Shown here piece by piece: positions 1-9,140 of a stretch of DNA of 64,000 nt. Made by a program: the position numbers and the translations under genes. Source of the DNA: JAWXBK01 sp034439975 (GTDB taxonomy: Bacteria; Pseudomonadota; Alphaproteobacteria; Dongiales; Dongiaceae); contig JAWXBK010000064.1 in assembly GCA_034439975.1 (NCBI GenBank), positions 11,132-75,131 of the forward strand, given 5' to 3'. The notes under the pieces were generated by a model. It made no database searches, had not been told where the DNA came from, and saw only the letters and a list, made by a program, of their open reading frames with translations. Each line of letters starts with the position of its first letter. The first letter of the stretch is position 1.

Positions 1-1071
1 ACCGGCGGCCGGCCGTCTTATCTCGTGGTCAATGCCGACGAATCCGAACCGGGCACCTGCAAGGATCGCGAGATCATGCGCTTCGATCCGCATATGCTGG
101 TCGAAGGCTGTCTGGTTGCCGGCTTCGCGATGGGCACGACGGCAACTTATATCTATATCCGCGGCGAGTTCTTCCTTGAAGCGCAGCATCTCCAGCATGC
201 GATCGAAGAGGCGTACGAGGCCGGGCTGATCGGCAAGAATGCCTGCGGCTCTGGATTCGACTACGACATCTATCTGCATCGCGGCGCCGGCGCCTATATC
301 TGCGGCGAAGAGACCGCGTTGCTCGAAAGCCTCGAAGGCAAGAAGGGCCAGCCGCGTTTGAAGCCGCCTTTCCCCGCCGCCTGCGGGCTCTATGGCTGCC
401 CGACGACGGTGAACAATGTCGAGACGATCGCGGTCGCACCCACCATCCTGCGGCGTGGCGTTGCCTGGTGGTCGGCGCTCGGGCGGCCGAAGAACACCGG
501 CACCAAGCTCTTCTGCATCTCCGGTCATGTGAACGACCCGTGCAATGTCGAAGAGGAGATGGGCATTCCGCTGCGCGAGCTGATCGACAAGCATGCCGGC
601 GGCGTGCGCGGCGGCTGGGACAATCTGCTGGCGGTCATTCCCGGCGGTGCGTCGGTACCCTGTTTGCCGCGGACGATCTGCGACAACATCCTCATGGATT
701 TTGACAGCCTGCGCGAAGCGAGGTCCGGTCTCGGCACCGCGGCGGTCATCGTGATGGATAAATCGACCGACGTCGTGGCGGCGATCGCGCGCCTCTCGCA
801 TTTCTACATGCATGAGAGCTGCGGTCAGTGCACGCCCTGCCGCGAGGGGACCGGCTGGATGTACCGGGTCATGCAACGTTTGGTGAAGGGCGACGCCGAT
901 CCGGGCGAGATCGACATGCTCGAGGCGGTCACGCGCCAGATCGAGGGTCACACCATCTGCGCGCTCGGCGATGCGGCCGCCTGGCCGATCCAGGGACTGA
1001 TCCGGCATTTCCGTCCTGAGATCGAACAGCGCATCGCGGCGTTCCGCGGTACGCGCGTGGCGGCGGAGTAG
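1..1071 (+). CDS. nuoF: NADH-quinone oxidoreductase subunit F (5' end cut by window)
   Basis: This is the NADH-binding, FMN- and [4Fe-4S]-carrying subunit of complex I, in the peripheral arm on the cytoplasmic side. The frame is open from base 1, so the N-terminal FMN-binding part lies outside the window. The visible part has VNADESEPGTCKDREI, the YICGEETALLES segment and the cluster motif SCGQCTPCREGTGW (about nt 817-860), with the fourth Cys in TICALGD near nt 957. These are the expected ligands of cluster N3. The stop is 9 nt before nuoG, which fits one nuo transcript. The GTG at 25 is internal and not the real start. Identification is certain; the true length cannot be seen. Confidence 0.97.
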   Translation, partial: TGGRPSYLVVNADESEPGTCKDREIMRFDPHMLVEGCLVAGFAMGTTATYIYIRGEFFLEAQHLQHAIEEAYEAGLIGKNACGSGFDYDIYLHRGAGAYICGEETALLESLEGKKGQPRLKPPFPAACGLYGCPTTVNNVETIAVAPTILRRGVAWWSALGRPKNTGTKLFCISGHVNDPCNVEEEMGIPLRELIDKHAGGVRGGWDNLLAVIPGGASVPCLPRTICDNILMDFDSLREARSGLGTAAVIVMDKSTDVVAAIARLSHFYMHESCGQCTPCREGTGWMYRVMQRLVKGDADPGEIDMLEAVTRQIEGHTICALGDAAAWPIQGLIRHFRPEIEQRIAAFRGTRVAAE

Positions 1072-1080
1072 GGGCGCGAC

Positions 1081-3144
1081 ATGCCGAAACTGACCATCGA
1101 CGGGCGCGAGATCGAAGTCGAAGCAGGGCTGACGGTGCTGCAGGCCTGCGAGCAGGCCGGCGCCGAGGTTCCGCGCTTCTGCTATCACGAGCGGCTGTCG
1201 ATCGCCGGCAATTGCCGCATGTGTCTCGTCGAGATGGAGAAATCGCCGAAGCCCATCGCCTCCTGCGCGATGCCGGTGGGCGAGGGCATGGTGATCCGCA
1301 CCAATTCGAAGATCGCCCGCGACGCGCGCAAGGGCGTGATGGAGTTCCTGCTCATCAACCATCCGCTGGATTGCCCGATCTGCGACCAGGGCGGCGAATG
1401 CGATCTGCAGGATCAGGCAATGGCCTTCGGCTTCGATCGCAGCCGCTATCGCGAACCCAAGCGCGCGGTGACGGAGAAGAATTTCGGCCCGCTGATCAAG
1501 ACGGCGATGACACGCTGCATCCACTGCACGCGCTGCGTCCGCTTTATCACCGAGGTCGCCGGCGTCGAGGAATTGGGCGCGACCGGCCGCGGCGAGCATC
1601 TCGAGATCGGCACCTATGTCGAGAAGGCGATCTCGTCCGAGCTGTCCGGCAATATCATCGATCTCTGCCCTGTCGGCGCTTTGCTCTCGAAACCCTATTC
1701 ATTCACCGCGCGCCCGTGGGAGCTGGTGAAGACGGAATCGATCGATGCCACCGATGCGGTTGGCGCCTCGATCCGGATCGACAGCCGCGGGCGCGAGGTC
1801 ATGCGCATCCTGCCGCGGCTGAACGAAGCCGTGAACGAGGAATGGATCTCGGACAAGGCGCGTTTCTCCTATGACGGATTGCGGCGCCAGCGGCTCGATA
1901 AGCCCTATGTTCGCGAGAACGGAAAACTGCGGCCAGCAACCTGGCGTGAGGCGTTCGATGCCATCGCCGCCAAGGTCAAGAGCGTGGGCGGCAAGGGGCT
2001 TGCGGCGATCGCCGGCGACATGGCCGATGTCGAGGCGATGTTCGCGCTCAAGCGGCTGTTCGGGAAGCTTGGTTCGACCAATCTCGACTGCCGGCAGAAT
2101 GGCGCGGCGATCGATCCGACGGTACGCGGGAGCTATCTCTTCAACACGACCATCGCTGGCATCGAGAATGCGGATGCCGCGCTGCTGATCGGAACCAATC
2201 CGCGTTGGGAGGCCTCTTTGGTCAACACGCGGCTGCGCAAGCGGTATCTGCGCGGCGGTTTCCCGGTCGGCATGGTCGGGCCGGTTGTCGATCTCACTTA
2301 TCCGGTCGCCCATCTCGGCGACGGACCGCAGGCGCTGCAATCGCTGATCGACGGCAAGGCGGACTTCGCCACCCGGTTCGAGAGGGCTGAGCGGCCGATG
2401 CTGATCCTCGGTCAGGCGGCGCTCGCACGGCGCGATGGTGCGGCGATCCTCGGCCTTGCACGCAACGCGGCCGAGCGGTTCAAGGTGAACCGCGAGGGCT
2501 GGAGCGGCTTCAACATGCTCCACACCGCTGCATCGCGGGTCGGTGCGCTCGATATCGGTTTCGTGCCGGGTTCCGGCGGCCGCGACCTGAAGAACATTCT
2601 CGCCGGTGCAGCGAGCGGCGAGATCGGGCTCGTCTATCTGCTCGGCGCTGATGAAATCGACGTGAACGCGCTCGGCAAGGCCTTTGTCGTCTATCAGGGT
2701 CATCACGGCGATGCCGGCGCGATGCGCGCCGACGTGATCCTGCCGGGCGCCGCCTATACCGAGAAGAGCGCGACCTATGTTAACACCGAGGGTCGCGTGC
2801 AGCGGACACGGCTCGCCGTCTTCCCGCCGGGCGATGCCCGCGAAGACTGGACCATCCTGCGCGCCTTGTCGGCGGTGCTGAACCAGCCGCTCGATTTCGA
2901 CAATCTCGACGAACTGCGCCGCAAGCTACACGAGGCGCATCCGCATCTGGCCGCGATCGGTTCGATCGAGCCCGCGAAATGGGGATCGTTCGGCACCGAC
3001 GGATCGGTCGAGGCTGGAGCGTTCACCTATCCGATCGACAATTTTTACATGACAGACCCGATCTCGCGCGCGTCGCCCACGATGGCCGAGTGTACGCGCA
3101 CATTCCTCGACGGCGGCGAGGCGAGGACCGGTACCCATGGATAG
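1081..3144 (+). CDS. nuoG: NADH-quinone oxidoreductase subunit G
   Basis: This is the large iron-sulfur subunit of the complex I peripheral arm (687 aa), which passes electrons from NuoE/F toward NuoB/I. The N-terminal ferredoxin-like domain has the [2Fe-2S] cysteines in FCYHERLSIAGNCRMC and ASC. It is followed by the His/Cys cluster motif HPLDCPICDQGGEC (about residues 96-110) and the CIHCTRCVRF...CPVGAL [4Fe-4S] motif. The rest is a degenerate molybdopterin-oxidoreductase fold. No extra N7 cluster cysteines are obvious. The start ATG follows a GGGGCG-like Shine-Dalgarno (SD) sequence. The 3' end overlaps nuoH by 8 nt, which suggests translational coupling. Confidence 0.97.
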   Translation: MPKLTIDGREIEVEAGLTVLQACEQAGAEVPRFCYHERLSIAGNCRMCLVEMEKSPKPIASCAMPVGEGMVIRTNSKIARDARKGVMEFLLINHPLDCPICDQGGECDLQDQAMAFGFDRSRYREPKRAVTEKNFGPLIKTAMTRCIHCTRCVRFITEVAGVEELGATGRGEHLEIGTYVEKAISSELSGNIIDLCPVGALLSKPYSFTARPWELVKTESIDATDAVGASIRIDSRGREVMRILPRLNEAVNEEWISDKARFSYDGLRRQRLDKPYVRENGKLRPATWREAFDAIAAKVKSVGGKGLAAIAGDMADVEAMFALKRLFGKLGSTNLDCRQNGAAIDPTVRGSYLFNTTIAGIENADAALLIGTNPRWEASLVNTRLRKRYLRGGFPVGMVGPVVDLTYPVAHLGDGPQALQSLIDGKADFATRFERAERPMLILGQAALARRDGAAILGLARNAAERFKVNREGWSGFNMLHTAASRVGALDIGFVPGSGGRDLKNILAGAASGEIGLVYLLGADEIDVNALGKAFVVYQGHHGDAGAMRADVILPGAAYTEKSATYVNTEGRVQRTRLAVFPPGDAREDWTILRALSAVLNQPLDFDNLDELRRKLHEAHPHLAAIGSIEPAKWGSFGTDGSVEAGAFTYPIDNFYMTDPISRASPTMAECTRTFLDGGEARTGTHG

Positions 3145-4150
3145 CGCCTTCATGACCGAGTACGGCATGCCGGCGCTGATCCTGCTGGCACAGATCGGCG
3201 CAATTGTGATCGTGCTGCTGCTGTCGGTCGCGTATCTGACCTATGCCGAGCGGAAGGTGCTCGCGGTCATGCAGCTTCGGCGCGGACCCAACGTGGTCGG
3301 GCCGTTCGGCCTGCTGCAGCCGATCGCCGACGGGCTCAAGCTGCTGTTCAAGGAGACCATCATTCCAGCGGGCGCCAACCGGATCGTGTTCCTGATGGCG
3401 CCGATGTTGACGTTCGTGTTGGCAATGGTCGCCTGGGCCGTCATTCCCTTCGGCGACGGCATGGTGCTTGCGGATATCAATGTCGGCATTCTTTATCTCT
3501 TCGCGATCTCGTCGCTGGGCGTCTACGGTATCATCATGGCCGGCTGGGCCAGCAACTCGAAATACGCGTTCCTCGGCGCGCTCCGCTCGGCGGCGCAGAT
3601 GGTCTCGTATGAGGTGTCGATCGGGTTCGTGATGATCACGGTGCTGGTCTGCGTCGGATCGCTCAATCTTTCGGATATCGTGCGCGCGCAGGAAACCGTC
3701 TGGTTTGCCGTACCGCTGTTGCCGATGTTCGTCATCTTCTTCATCTCGGCGCTGGCCGAGACCAACCGCGCGCCGTTCGATCTGCCGGAGGCGGAATCGG
3801 AGCTGGTCGCCGGCTATTTCTCAGAATATTCGTCGATGAGCTTTGCGCTCTTCTTCCTCGGCGAATACGCGAACATGATCCTGATGAGTGCGACGACGAC
3901 GATTCTGTTCCTCGGGGGCTGGCTGCCGCCGGTCGATATCGCGCCGTTCAACTGGATTCCGGGCCCGATCTGGTTCGCGGGCAAAATCTGTCTCGTGCTT
4001 TTCTTCTTCTTATGGGTGCGCGCGACCTTTCCGCGCTATCGCTACGACCAGCTCATGCGACTTGGTTGGAAAGTGTTCCTGCCGTTCTCGCTGCTCTGGG
4101 TAGCGGTGACGGCCGGCGCGCTCGTGGCATTCGGCTGGTTGCCGGAATGA
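3137..4150 (+). CDS. nuoH: NADH-quinone oxidoreductase subunit H
   Basis: This 337-aa membrane subunit forms the entry to the quinone chamber, at the joint between the peripheral and membrane arms. It is a polytopic protein with about eight helices. The conserved YAERKVLAVMQLRRGPN segment comes early and AETNRAPFDLPEAESELV in the middle; both are hallmark quinone-site loops of the family. The chosen ATG overlaps the end of nuoG. A second in-frame ATG 15 nt downstream (3152) is a possible alternative. It lies in the nuo operon, 22 nt before nuoI. Confidence 0.97.
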   Translation: MDSAFMTEYGMPALILLAQIGAIVIVLLLSVAYLTYAERKVLAVMQLRRGPNVVGPFGLLQPIADGLKLLFKETIIPAGANRIVFLMAPMLTFVLAMVAWAVIPFGDGMVLADINVGILYLFAISSLGVYGIIMAGWASNSKYAFLGALRSAAQMVSYEVSIGFVMITVLVCVGSLNLSDIVRAQETVWFAVPLLPMFVIFFISALAETNRAPFDLPEAESELVAGYFSEYSSMSFALFFLGEYANMILMSATTTILFLGGWLPPVDIAPFNWIPGPIWFAGKICLVLFFFLWVRATFPRYRYDQLMRLGWKVFLPFSLLWVAVTAGALVAFGWLPE

Positions 4151-4172
4151 CCGGGCGCAAGGGAGAGAAACG

Positions 4173-4661
4173 ATGAGCGTTGTCGAGCGCGGCGTAAGGG
4201 GTCTGTTGCTGGCGGAGCTGCTTTCCGGGCTTCGTCTCACGTTCAGCTATATGTTCAAGCCGAAGGTGACGCTGAACTATCCGTACGAAAAGGGCCCGCT
4301 ATCGCCGCGCTTCCGTGGCGAACACGCGTTGCGCCGCTATCCGAACGGCGAGGAACGTTGCATCGCGTGCAAGCTCTGCGAGGCAATCTGCCCGGCGCTG
4401 GCGATTACGATCGAGGCCGAGCCGCGCGCCGACGGCAGTCGTCGTACGACGCGCTACGACATCGACATGACGAAATGTATCTATTGCGGCCTCTGCGCGG
4501 AATCCTGCCCGGTAGATGCGATCGTCGAAGGGCCGAATTTCGAGTTCGCATCGGAGACACGGGAAGAGCTTTTCTACAACAAGGACAAACTGCTCGCGAA
4601 CGGCGACCGTTGGGAAGCCGAAATCGCGGCCAATCTGCAGGCCGACGCGCCTTACCGGTAA
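4173..4661 (+). CDS. nuoI: NADH-quinone oxidoreductase subunit I
   Basis: This 162-aa 8Fe ferredoxin-like subunit carries clusters N6a and N6b close to the quinone site. Two classical motifs are visible: CIACKLCEAICP and CIYCGLCAESCP. An amphipathic N-terminus (LLAELLSGLRLTFSYMF) is typical of the alphaproteobacterial and mitochondrial TYKY form. A strong SD (AAGGGAGAG) precedes the ATG. The next gene, nuoJ, starts 43 nt downstream. Confidence 0.97.
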   Translation: MSVVERGVRGLLLAELLSGLRLTFSYMFKPKVTLNYPYEKGPLSPRFRGEHALRRYPNGEERCIACKLCEAICPALAITIEAEPRADGSRRTTRYDIDMTKCIYCGLCAESCPVDAIVEGPNFEFASETREELFYNKDKLLANGDRWEAEIAANLQADAPYR

Positions 4662-4704
4662 GGCCGCGTTTTGTGGATCGGGTGATGGGGAAGAGAGCGG
4701 TTCG

Positions 4705-5319
4705 ATGATTTTGGCGGGTCTGGCCTTCTATCTGTTTGCGGCGGTGCTTCTGGCGTCGGCCATCATGGTGATTGCCGCGCGGAATCCCGTGCATTCGGTG
4801 CTGTTCCTGATTCTTGCGTTCTTCAACGCAGCCGGCCTGTTTGTGCTGGTCGGCGCCGAATTCCTCGCGATGATCCTCGTCATCGTCTATGTCGGCGCGG
4901 TCGCGGTTTTGTTTCTGTTCGTCGTGATGATGCTCGACATCAATTTCACCGAACTGCGCGAAGGGTTCCTGAACTACCTCCCGGTCGGCGCGCTGGTCGG
5001 TCTAATCCTGGTCGTCGAGCTTCTGATGGTGCTCGGCACCTGGATCGTGTCGCCCGGAGCCGGCGGGTCGAGCGCGGTGCCGATGCCGCCACCGGATCAG
5101 GTGACCAACACCGAGGCGCTCGGCGCGGTCGTCTATACCGAGTATTTCTATCTGTTCCAGGCGTCAGGCATGGTTCTTCTGGTCGCGATGATCGGCGCGA
5201 TCGTGCTGACCCTTCGCAAACGCGAGGGTGTGCGCAAACAGTCGATCCGCCGCCAGGTCGCGCGCCGTTCCGAAGATTCGATCGAGGTCAAGGACGTGCC
5301 GACGGGGAGCGGAATCTGA
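4705..5319 (+). CDS. nuoJ: NADH-quinone oxidoreductase subunit J
   Basis: This 204-aa polytopic subunit of the complex I membrane arm contains the pi-bulge helix region near the coupling site (VGAEFLAMILVIVYVGAVAVLFLFVVMM). The frame is open further upstream, inside nuoI. I chose the ATG at 4705 because it follows a GGGGAAGAG SD and begins with a membrane helix (MILAGLAFYLFAAVLL). The C-terminal tail is basic and cytoplasmic. The TGA stop shares its last base with the nuoK ATG, a one-base overlap typical of coupled nuoJ-nuoK. Confidence 0.95.
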   Translation: MILAGLAFYLFAAVLLASAIMVIAARNPVHSVLFLILAFFNAAGLFVLVGAEFLAMILVIVYVGAVAVLFLFVVMMLDINFTELREGFLNYLPVGALVGLILVVELLMVLGTWIVSPGAGGSSAVPMPPPDQVTNTEALGAVVYTEYFYLFQASGMVLLVAMIGAIVLTLRKREGVRKQSIRRQVARRSEDSIEVKDVPTGSGI

Positions 5320-5630
5320 TGCTCGAGATCGGTCTCTCCCACTATCTGACCGTGGCGGCGATCCTGTTCACCATCGGGATTTTTGGCATCTTCCTCAACC
5401 GGAAGAACGTCATCATCATCCTGATGTCGATCGAGCTGATGCTGCTCGCGGTCAATATCAACCTGGTTGCATTCTCCGCGACGCTCGGCGATCTCGTCGG
5501 CCAGATCTTCACGATGTTCGTGCTGACCGTGGCCGCCGCCGAGGCCGCGATCGGTCTTGCGATCCTGGTGGTCTATTTCCGCAACCGCGGCTCCATCGCG
5601 GTCGAAGACATCAACATGATGAAGGGCTGA
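5319..5630 (+). CDS. nuoK: NADH-quinone oxidoreductase subunit K
   Basis: This 103-aa membrane subunit, homologous to MrpC and ND4L, has three predicted helices. Conserved acidic residues of the proton path are visible in MSIELMLLAVN (helix 2) and TVAAAEAAIGLAILV (helix 3). The length is normal for the family. An SD (GGGGAG) sits within the end of nuoJ and the start overlaps the nuoJ stop. nuoL follows after 6 nt. Confidence 0.97.
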   Translation: MLEIGLSHYLTVAAILFTIGIFGIFLNRKNVIIILMSIELMLLAVNINLVAFSATLGDLVGQIFTMFVLTVAAAEAAIGLAILVVYFRNRGSIAVEDINMMKG

Positions 5631-5636
5631 GCGGGG

Positions 5637-7583
5637 ATGGACGTCGCGATCGTTCTGTTGCCGCTGCTCGGCGCCATCGTCGCCGGGTTCTTCGGTCGCT
5701 GGCTCGGCGATCGCGGCGCGCAATACATCACCTGCGGCGCGATGATCGCAGCCGCGGTTCTGTCGATCATCGTTGCCTGGGATGTCGCCTTCCTCGGCAA
5801 TGTCCGAACCACGGAGCTGTTCTCATGGTTCGATTCCGGCAGTTTCGATGCCTCCTGGTCGATCCGCGTAGATCAGTTGACGGCAGTGATGCTGGTCGTG
5901 GTCACGGTCGTGTCGTCCGTCGTCCATGTCTATTCGATCGGCTACATGCACCATGACCCTTCGGTGCCGCGTTTCATGGCGTATCTGAGCCTGTTCACCT
6001 TCTGCATGCTGATGCTGGTGACGGCCGATAACTTCATGCAGCTCTTCTTCGGCTGGGAAGGGGTGGGGCTCAGTTCCTATCTGCTGATCGGCTTCTGGTA
6101 TGACCGACCCTCGGCGAATGCGGCGGCGATCAAGGCCTTCCTGGTCAACCGGGTCGGCGATTTCGGCTTCGCGCTCGGTATCATGGGCGTGTTCCTGGTG
6201 TTCGATGCGGTCAGCTTCGATGCGGTGTTCGAGGCCGTGCCGGGCATGACCGGCGTGACGATCGATTTCCTCGGCATGCGGCTCAACGCGATCGAAACGC
6301 TCTGCATCCTCCTGTTCATCGGCGCGATGGGTAAATCGGCGCAGCTCGGCCTGCACACCTGGTTGCCCGATGCGATGGAGGGCCCCACGCCCGTTTCAGC
6401 GTTGATCCATGCAGCGACCATGGTGACGGCCGGCGTGTTCATGGTCTGCCGGCTCTCGCCGATGTTCGAGTACGCGCCGATCGCCTTGTCGGTCGTCTGC
6501 ATCGTCGGCTCCTCGACGGCGCTCTTCGCGGCGACAGTCGGTCTCGTCCAGAACGACATCAAGCGAGTGATCGCCTATTCGACCTGCAGCCAGCTCGGTT
6601 ACATGTTTTTTGCCGCCGGCGTTTCGGCCTACAGCGCGGCGATGTTCCATCTCTTCACGCATGCCTTCTTCAAGGCGCTGCTGTTCCTTGCCGCTGGTTC
6701 GGTCATCCATGCAATGTCGGGCGAGCAGGACATGCGCAAGATGGGTGGCATCTGGCGCAAGATCCCGATCACCTACGCCTATATGTGGATCGGCAGCCTG
6801 GCGCTGGCGGGTATCGGCATCCCGGGGATATTCGGTTTCGCCGGATTCTATTCGAAGGACATCGTGCTCGAGGCCGCCTGGGCCGCACATAACGATATCG
6901 GGCTCTATGCGTTCTGGCTCGGGATCGCGGCCGCCTTCATGACCGCGTTCTATTCATGGCGTCTGTTGTTCATGACGTTCCATGGCACACCGCGGGCCGA
7001 TCACCACACCATGGACCATGTGCATGAATCGCCATGGATCATGCTCGGGCCGCTGCTTGTGTTGGCGCTCGGCTCGATCGTCTCCGGTATCGCGTTCTAC
7101 GACTGGTTCGTCGGGCGTCATCTGGCGGAATTCTGGGGTCGTTCGATCCTGGTGCTGCCGGGGAACGACACGATCGAGGCGGCGCATCATGTACCGCTCT
7201 GGGTCAAGCTCGCGCCGCTCGCCGTCGCGCTGGGCGGTATCGGTCTTGCCTGGATCTTCTATATCCGCCGTCCGGATCTGCCGGGCCGGCTCGCGGCACG
7301 GTTCCACAGCATTTATCTGTTCCTGCTGAACAAATGGTACTTCGACGAACTGTACGACGCGATCTTCGTGCGGCCGGCGAAATGGCTCGGCTATGGATTC
7401 TGGCGCGGCGGCGATGGTGCGCTGATCGACGGGCTCGGGCCTGACGGCGTCGCAGCACTGACGCGGGATCTCGCGCGACGTGCGGGCCGGATGCAGTCCG
7501 GTTACCTCTATCACTATGCCTTTGCCATGCTGATCGGCGTTGTCGCGCTGCTCACCTGGTATCTTTTCGCCCGGGGGAACTAG
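5637..7583 (+). CDS. nuoL: NADH-quinone oxidoreductase subunit L
   Basis: This is the large distal proton-pumping subunit of complex I (648 aa, related to Mrp antiporters). The quinone-oxidoreductase core contains FGWEGVGLSSYLLIGFW, LHTWLPDAMEGPTPVSALIH and VGLVQNDIKRVIAYSTCSQLGYM, which hold the conserved Glu and Lys of the antiporter-like channel. The C-terminal extension is consistent with the long lateral helix of the family. The operon continues with 5 nt to nuoM. Confidence 0.97.
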   Translation: MDVAIVLLPLLGAIVAGFFGRWLGDRGAQYITCGAMIAAAVLSIIVAWDVAFLGNVRTTELFSWFDSGSFDASWSIRVDQLTAVMLVVVTVVSSVVHVYSIGYMHHDPSVPRFMAYLSLFTFCMLMLVTADNFMQLFFGWEGVGLSSYLLIGFWYDRPSANAAAIKAFLVNRVGDFGFALGIMGVFLVFDAVSFDAVFEAVPGMTGVTIDFLGMRLNAIETLCILLFIGAMGKSAQLGLHTWLPDAMEGPTPVSALIHAATMVTAGVFMVCRLSPMFEYAPIALSVVCIVGSSTALFAATVGLVQNDIKRVIAYSTCSQLGYMFFAAGVSAYSAAMFHLFTHAFFKALLFLAAGSVIHAMSGEQDMRKMGGIWRKIPITYAYMWIGSLALAGIGIPGIFGFAGFYSKDIVLEAAWAAHNDIGLYAFWLGIAAAFMTAFYSWRLLFMTFHGTPRADHHTMDHVHESPWIMLGPLLVLALGSIVSGIAFYDWFVGRHLAEFWGRSILVLPGNDTIEAAHHVPLWVKLAPLAVALGGIGLAWIFYIRRPDLPGRLAARFHSIYLFLLNKWYFDELYDAIFVRPAKWLGYGFWRGGDGALIDGLGPDGVAALTRDLARRAGRMQSGYLYHYAFAMLIGVVALLTWYLFARGN

Positions 7584-7588
7584 TCGAC

Positions 7589-9136
7589 ATGCTGGGCGAT
7601 CTGCCGATCCTTTCGCTGGTCACGTTCCTGCCGCTGGTGGGCGCGTTCTTCATTCTGCTGATCCGCGGCGACGAGGCGGTGGTGGCGCGCAATGCCCGCA
7701 ATGTGGCGCTCTGGACGTCGCTCATCACATTCCTGCTCTCGCTCGAATTGTGGTTCAGCTTCGATCGCGGCACCTCGAACTTCCAGTTCGTCGAGCGGGT
7801 CGAATGGCTGCCGGAATTCGGCATCGCCTATCACATGGGCGTCGACGGTATTTCGGTGCTGTTCGTGCTGCTCGCGACCCTGCTGACGCCGATCTGCGTG
7901 CTGGCGAGCTGGGATGCGATCCGCAACCGGGTCAAGGAGTACATGATCGCCTTCCTCGCGCTCGAAACGCTGATGGTCGGCATGTTCTGCGCGCTCGATT
8001 TCGTTGTGTTCTATATGTTCTTCGAGGGCGTGCTGATCCCAATGTTCCTGATCATCGGCATCTGGGGCGGGCCGGGCCGGGTCTATGCCGCGTTCAAGTT
8101 CTTCCTCTATACGCTGCTCGGCTCGGTGCTGATGCTGCTGGCGATCCTCTATATGTATCTTCAGGCCGGCACGACCGACATTCCCACATTGATGGCGTTC
8201 GGCTTTCCGGAAGGGGTGCAGGCCTGGTTGTGGCTCGCCTTCCTCGCTTCGTTCGCGGTCAAGGTGCCGATGTGGCCGGTCCATACCTGGCTGCCCGATG
8301 CGCATGTCGAGGCGCCGACCGCCGGTTCGGTTATCCTCGCTGGCGTGTTGCTAAAGATGGGCGGGTACGGGTTCCTGCGATTCTCGATCCCGATGTTGCC
8401 CGACGCCTCGGCGTTGTTCACGCCGCTCATCTTCACCTTGTCGATCATTGCCGTCATCTACACCTCGCTGGTGGCGCTGGCGCAGGAGGACATGAAGAAG
8501 TTGATTGCGTATTCGTCCGTCGCGCATATGGGTTTCGTGACCGCCGGCACCTTCACGATGACGCAGCAGGGCATCGAGGGCGCTTTGTTCCAGATGCTGA
8601 GCCACGGGATTGTTTCGGCCGCGCTCTTCCTTTGCGTCGGTGTGCTCTATGACCGGATCCACAGCCGCGAGATCGCCCGCTATGGCGGCCTGGTGCATCG
8701 GATGCCGCGCTATGCGTTCATGTTCATGCTGTTCATGTTGGCCTCGGTCGGCATGCCCGGTACCAGCGGCTTCATCGGCGAGTTCCTGGTGATGGTCGGC
8801 GTGTTCCAGGCCAACACCTGGGTCGCGGCACTGATCGCGACCGGTCTGATCCTGGGAGCCGCCTATATGCTGTGGCTCTATCGCCGGGTGATCTTCGGCA
8901 AGCTCACCAAGAGCGACCTGATGGATATTCTCGATCTCAATCCGCGCGAGATCGCGATCTTCGTGCCGCTGGCGGTACTGGTGATGTGGATGGGCATCTA
9001 TCCCTCGTCGTTCATCGAAATCATGGCGCCATCGGTCAGCAGCCTGATCGAGAATTTCGAGATCGCGCGGGCTGAATCCGCCCGGCCCGAACTCGCCATG
9101 ATCGGCGATTTCGTCGACTGGGTGAGGGGAGAGTAA
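7589..9136 (+). CDS. nuoM: NADH-quinone oxidoreductase subunit M
   Basis: This is the second antiporter-like proton-pumping subunit (515 aa). Family motifs are VHTWLPDAHVEAPTAGSV and LAQEDMKKLIAYSSVAHMG, with the acidic FFEGVLIPMFLIIGIWGG in an earlier helix. The ATG at 7589 follows a GGGGGAAC SD. nuoN starts 4 nt after the stop. Confidence 0.97.
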   Translation: MLGDLPILSLVTFLPLVGAFFILLIRGDEAVVARNARNVALWTSLITFLLSLELWFSFDRGTSNFQFVERVEWLPEFGIAYHMGVDGISVLFVLLATLLTPICVLASWDAIRNRVKEYMIAFLALETLMVGMFCALDFVVFYMFFEGVLIPMFLIIGIWGGPGRVYAAFKFFLYTLLGSVLMLLAILYMYLQAGTTDIPTLMAFGFPEGVQAWLWLAFLASFAVKVPMWPVHTWLPDAHVEAPTAGSVILAGVLLKMGGYGFLRFSIPMLPDASALFTPLIFTLSIIAVIYTSLVALAQEDMKKLIAYSSVAHMGFVTAGTFTMTQQGIEGALFQMLSHGIVSAALFLCVGVLYDRIHSREIARYGGLVHRMPRYAFMFMLFMLASVGMPGTSGFIGEFLVMVGVFQANTWVAALIATGLILGAAYMLWLYRRVIFGKLTKSDLMDILDLNPREIAIFVPLAVLVMWMGIYPSSFIEIMAPSVSSLIENFEIARAESARPELAMIGDFVDWVRGE

Positions 9137-9140
9137 CGAG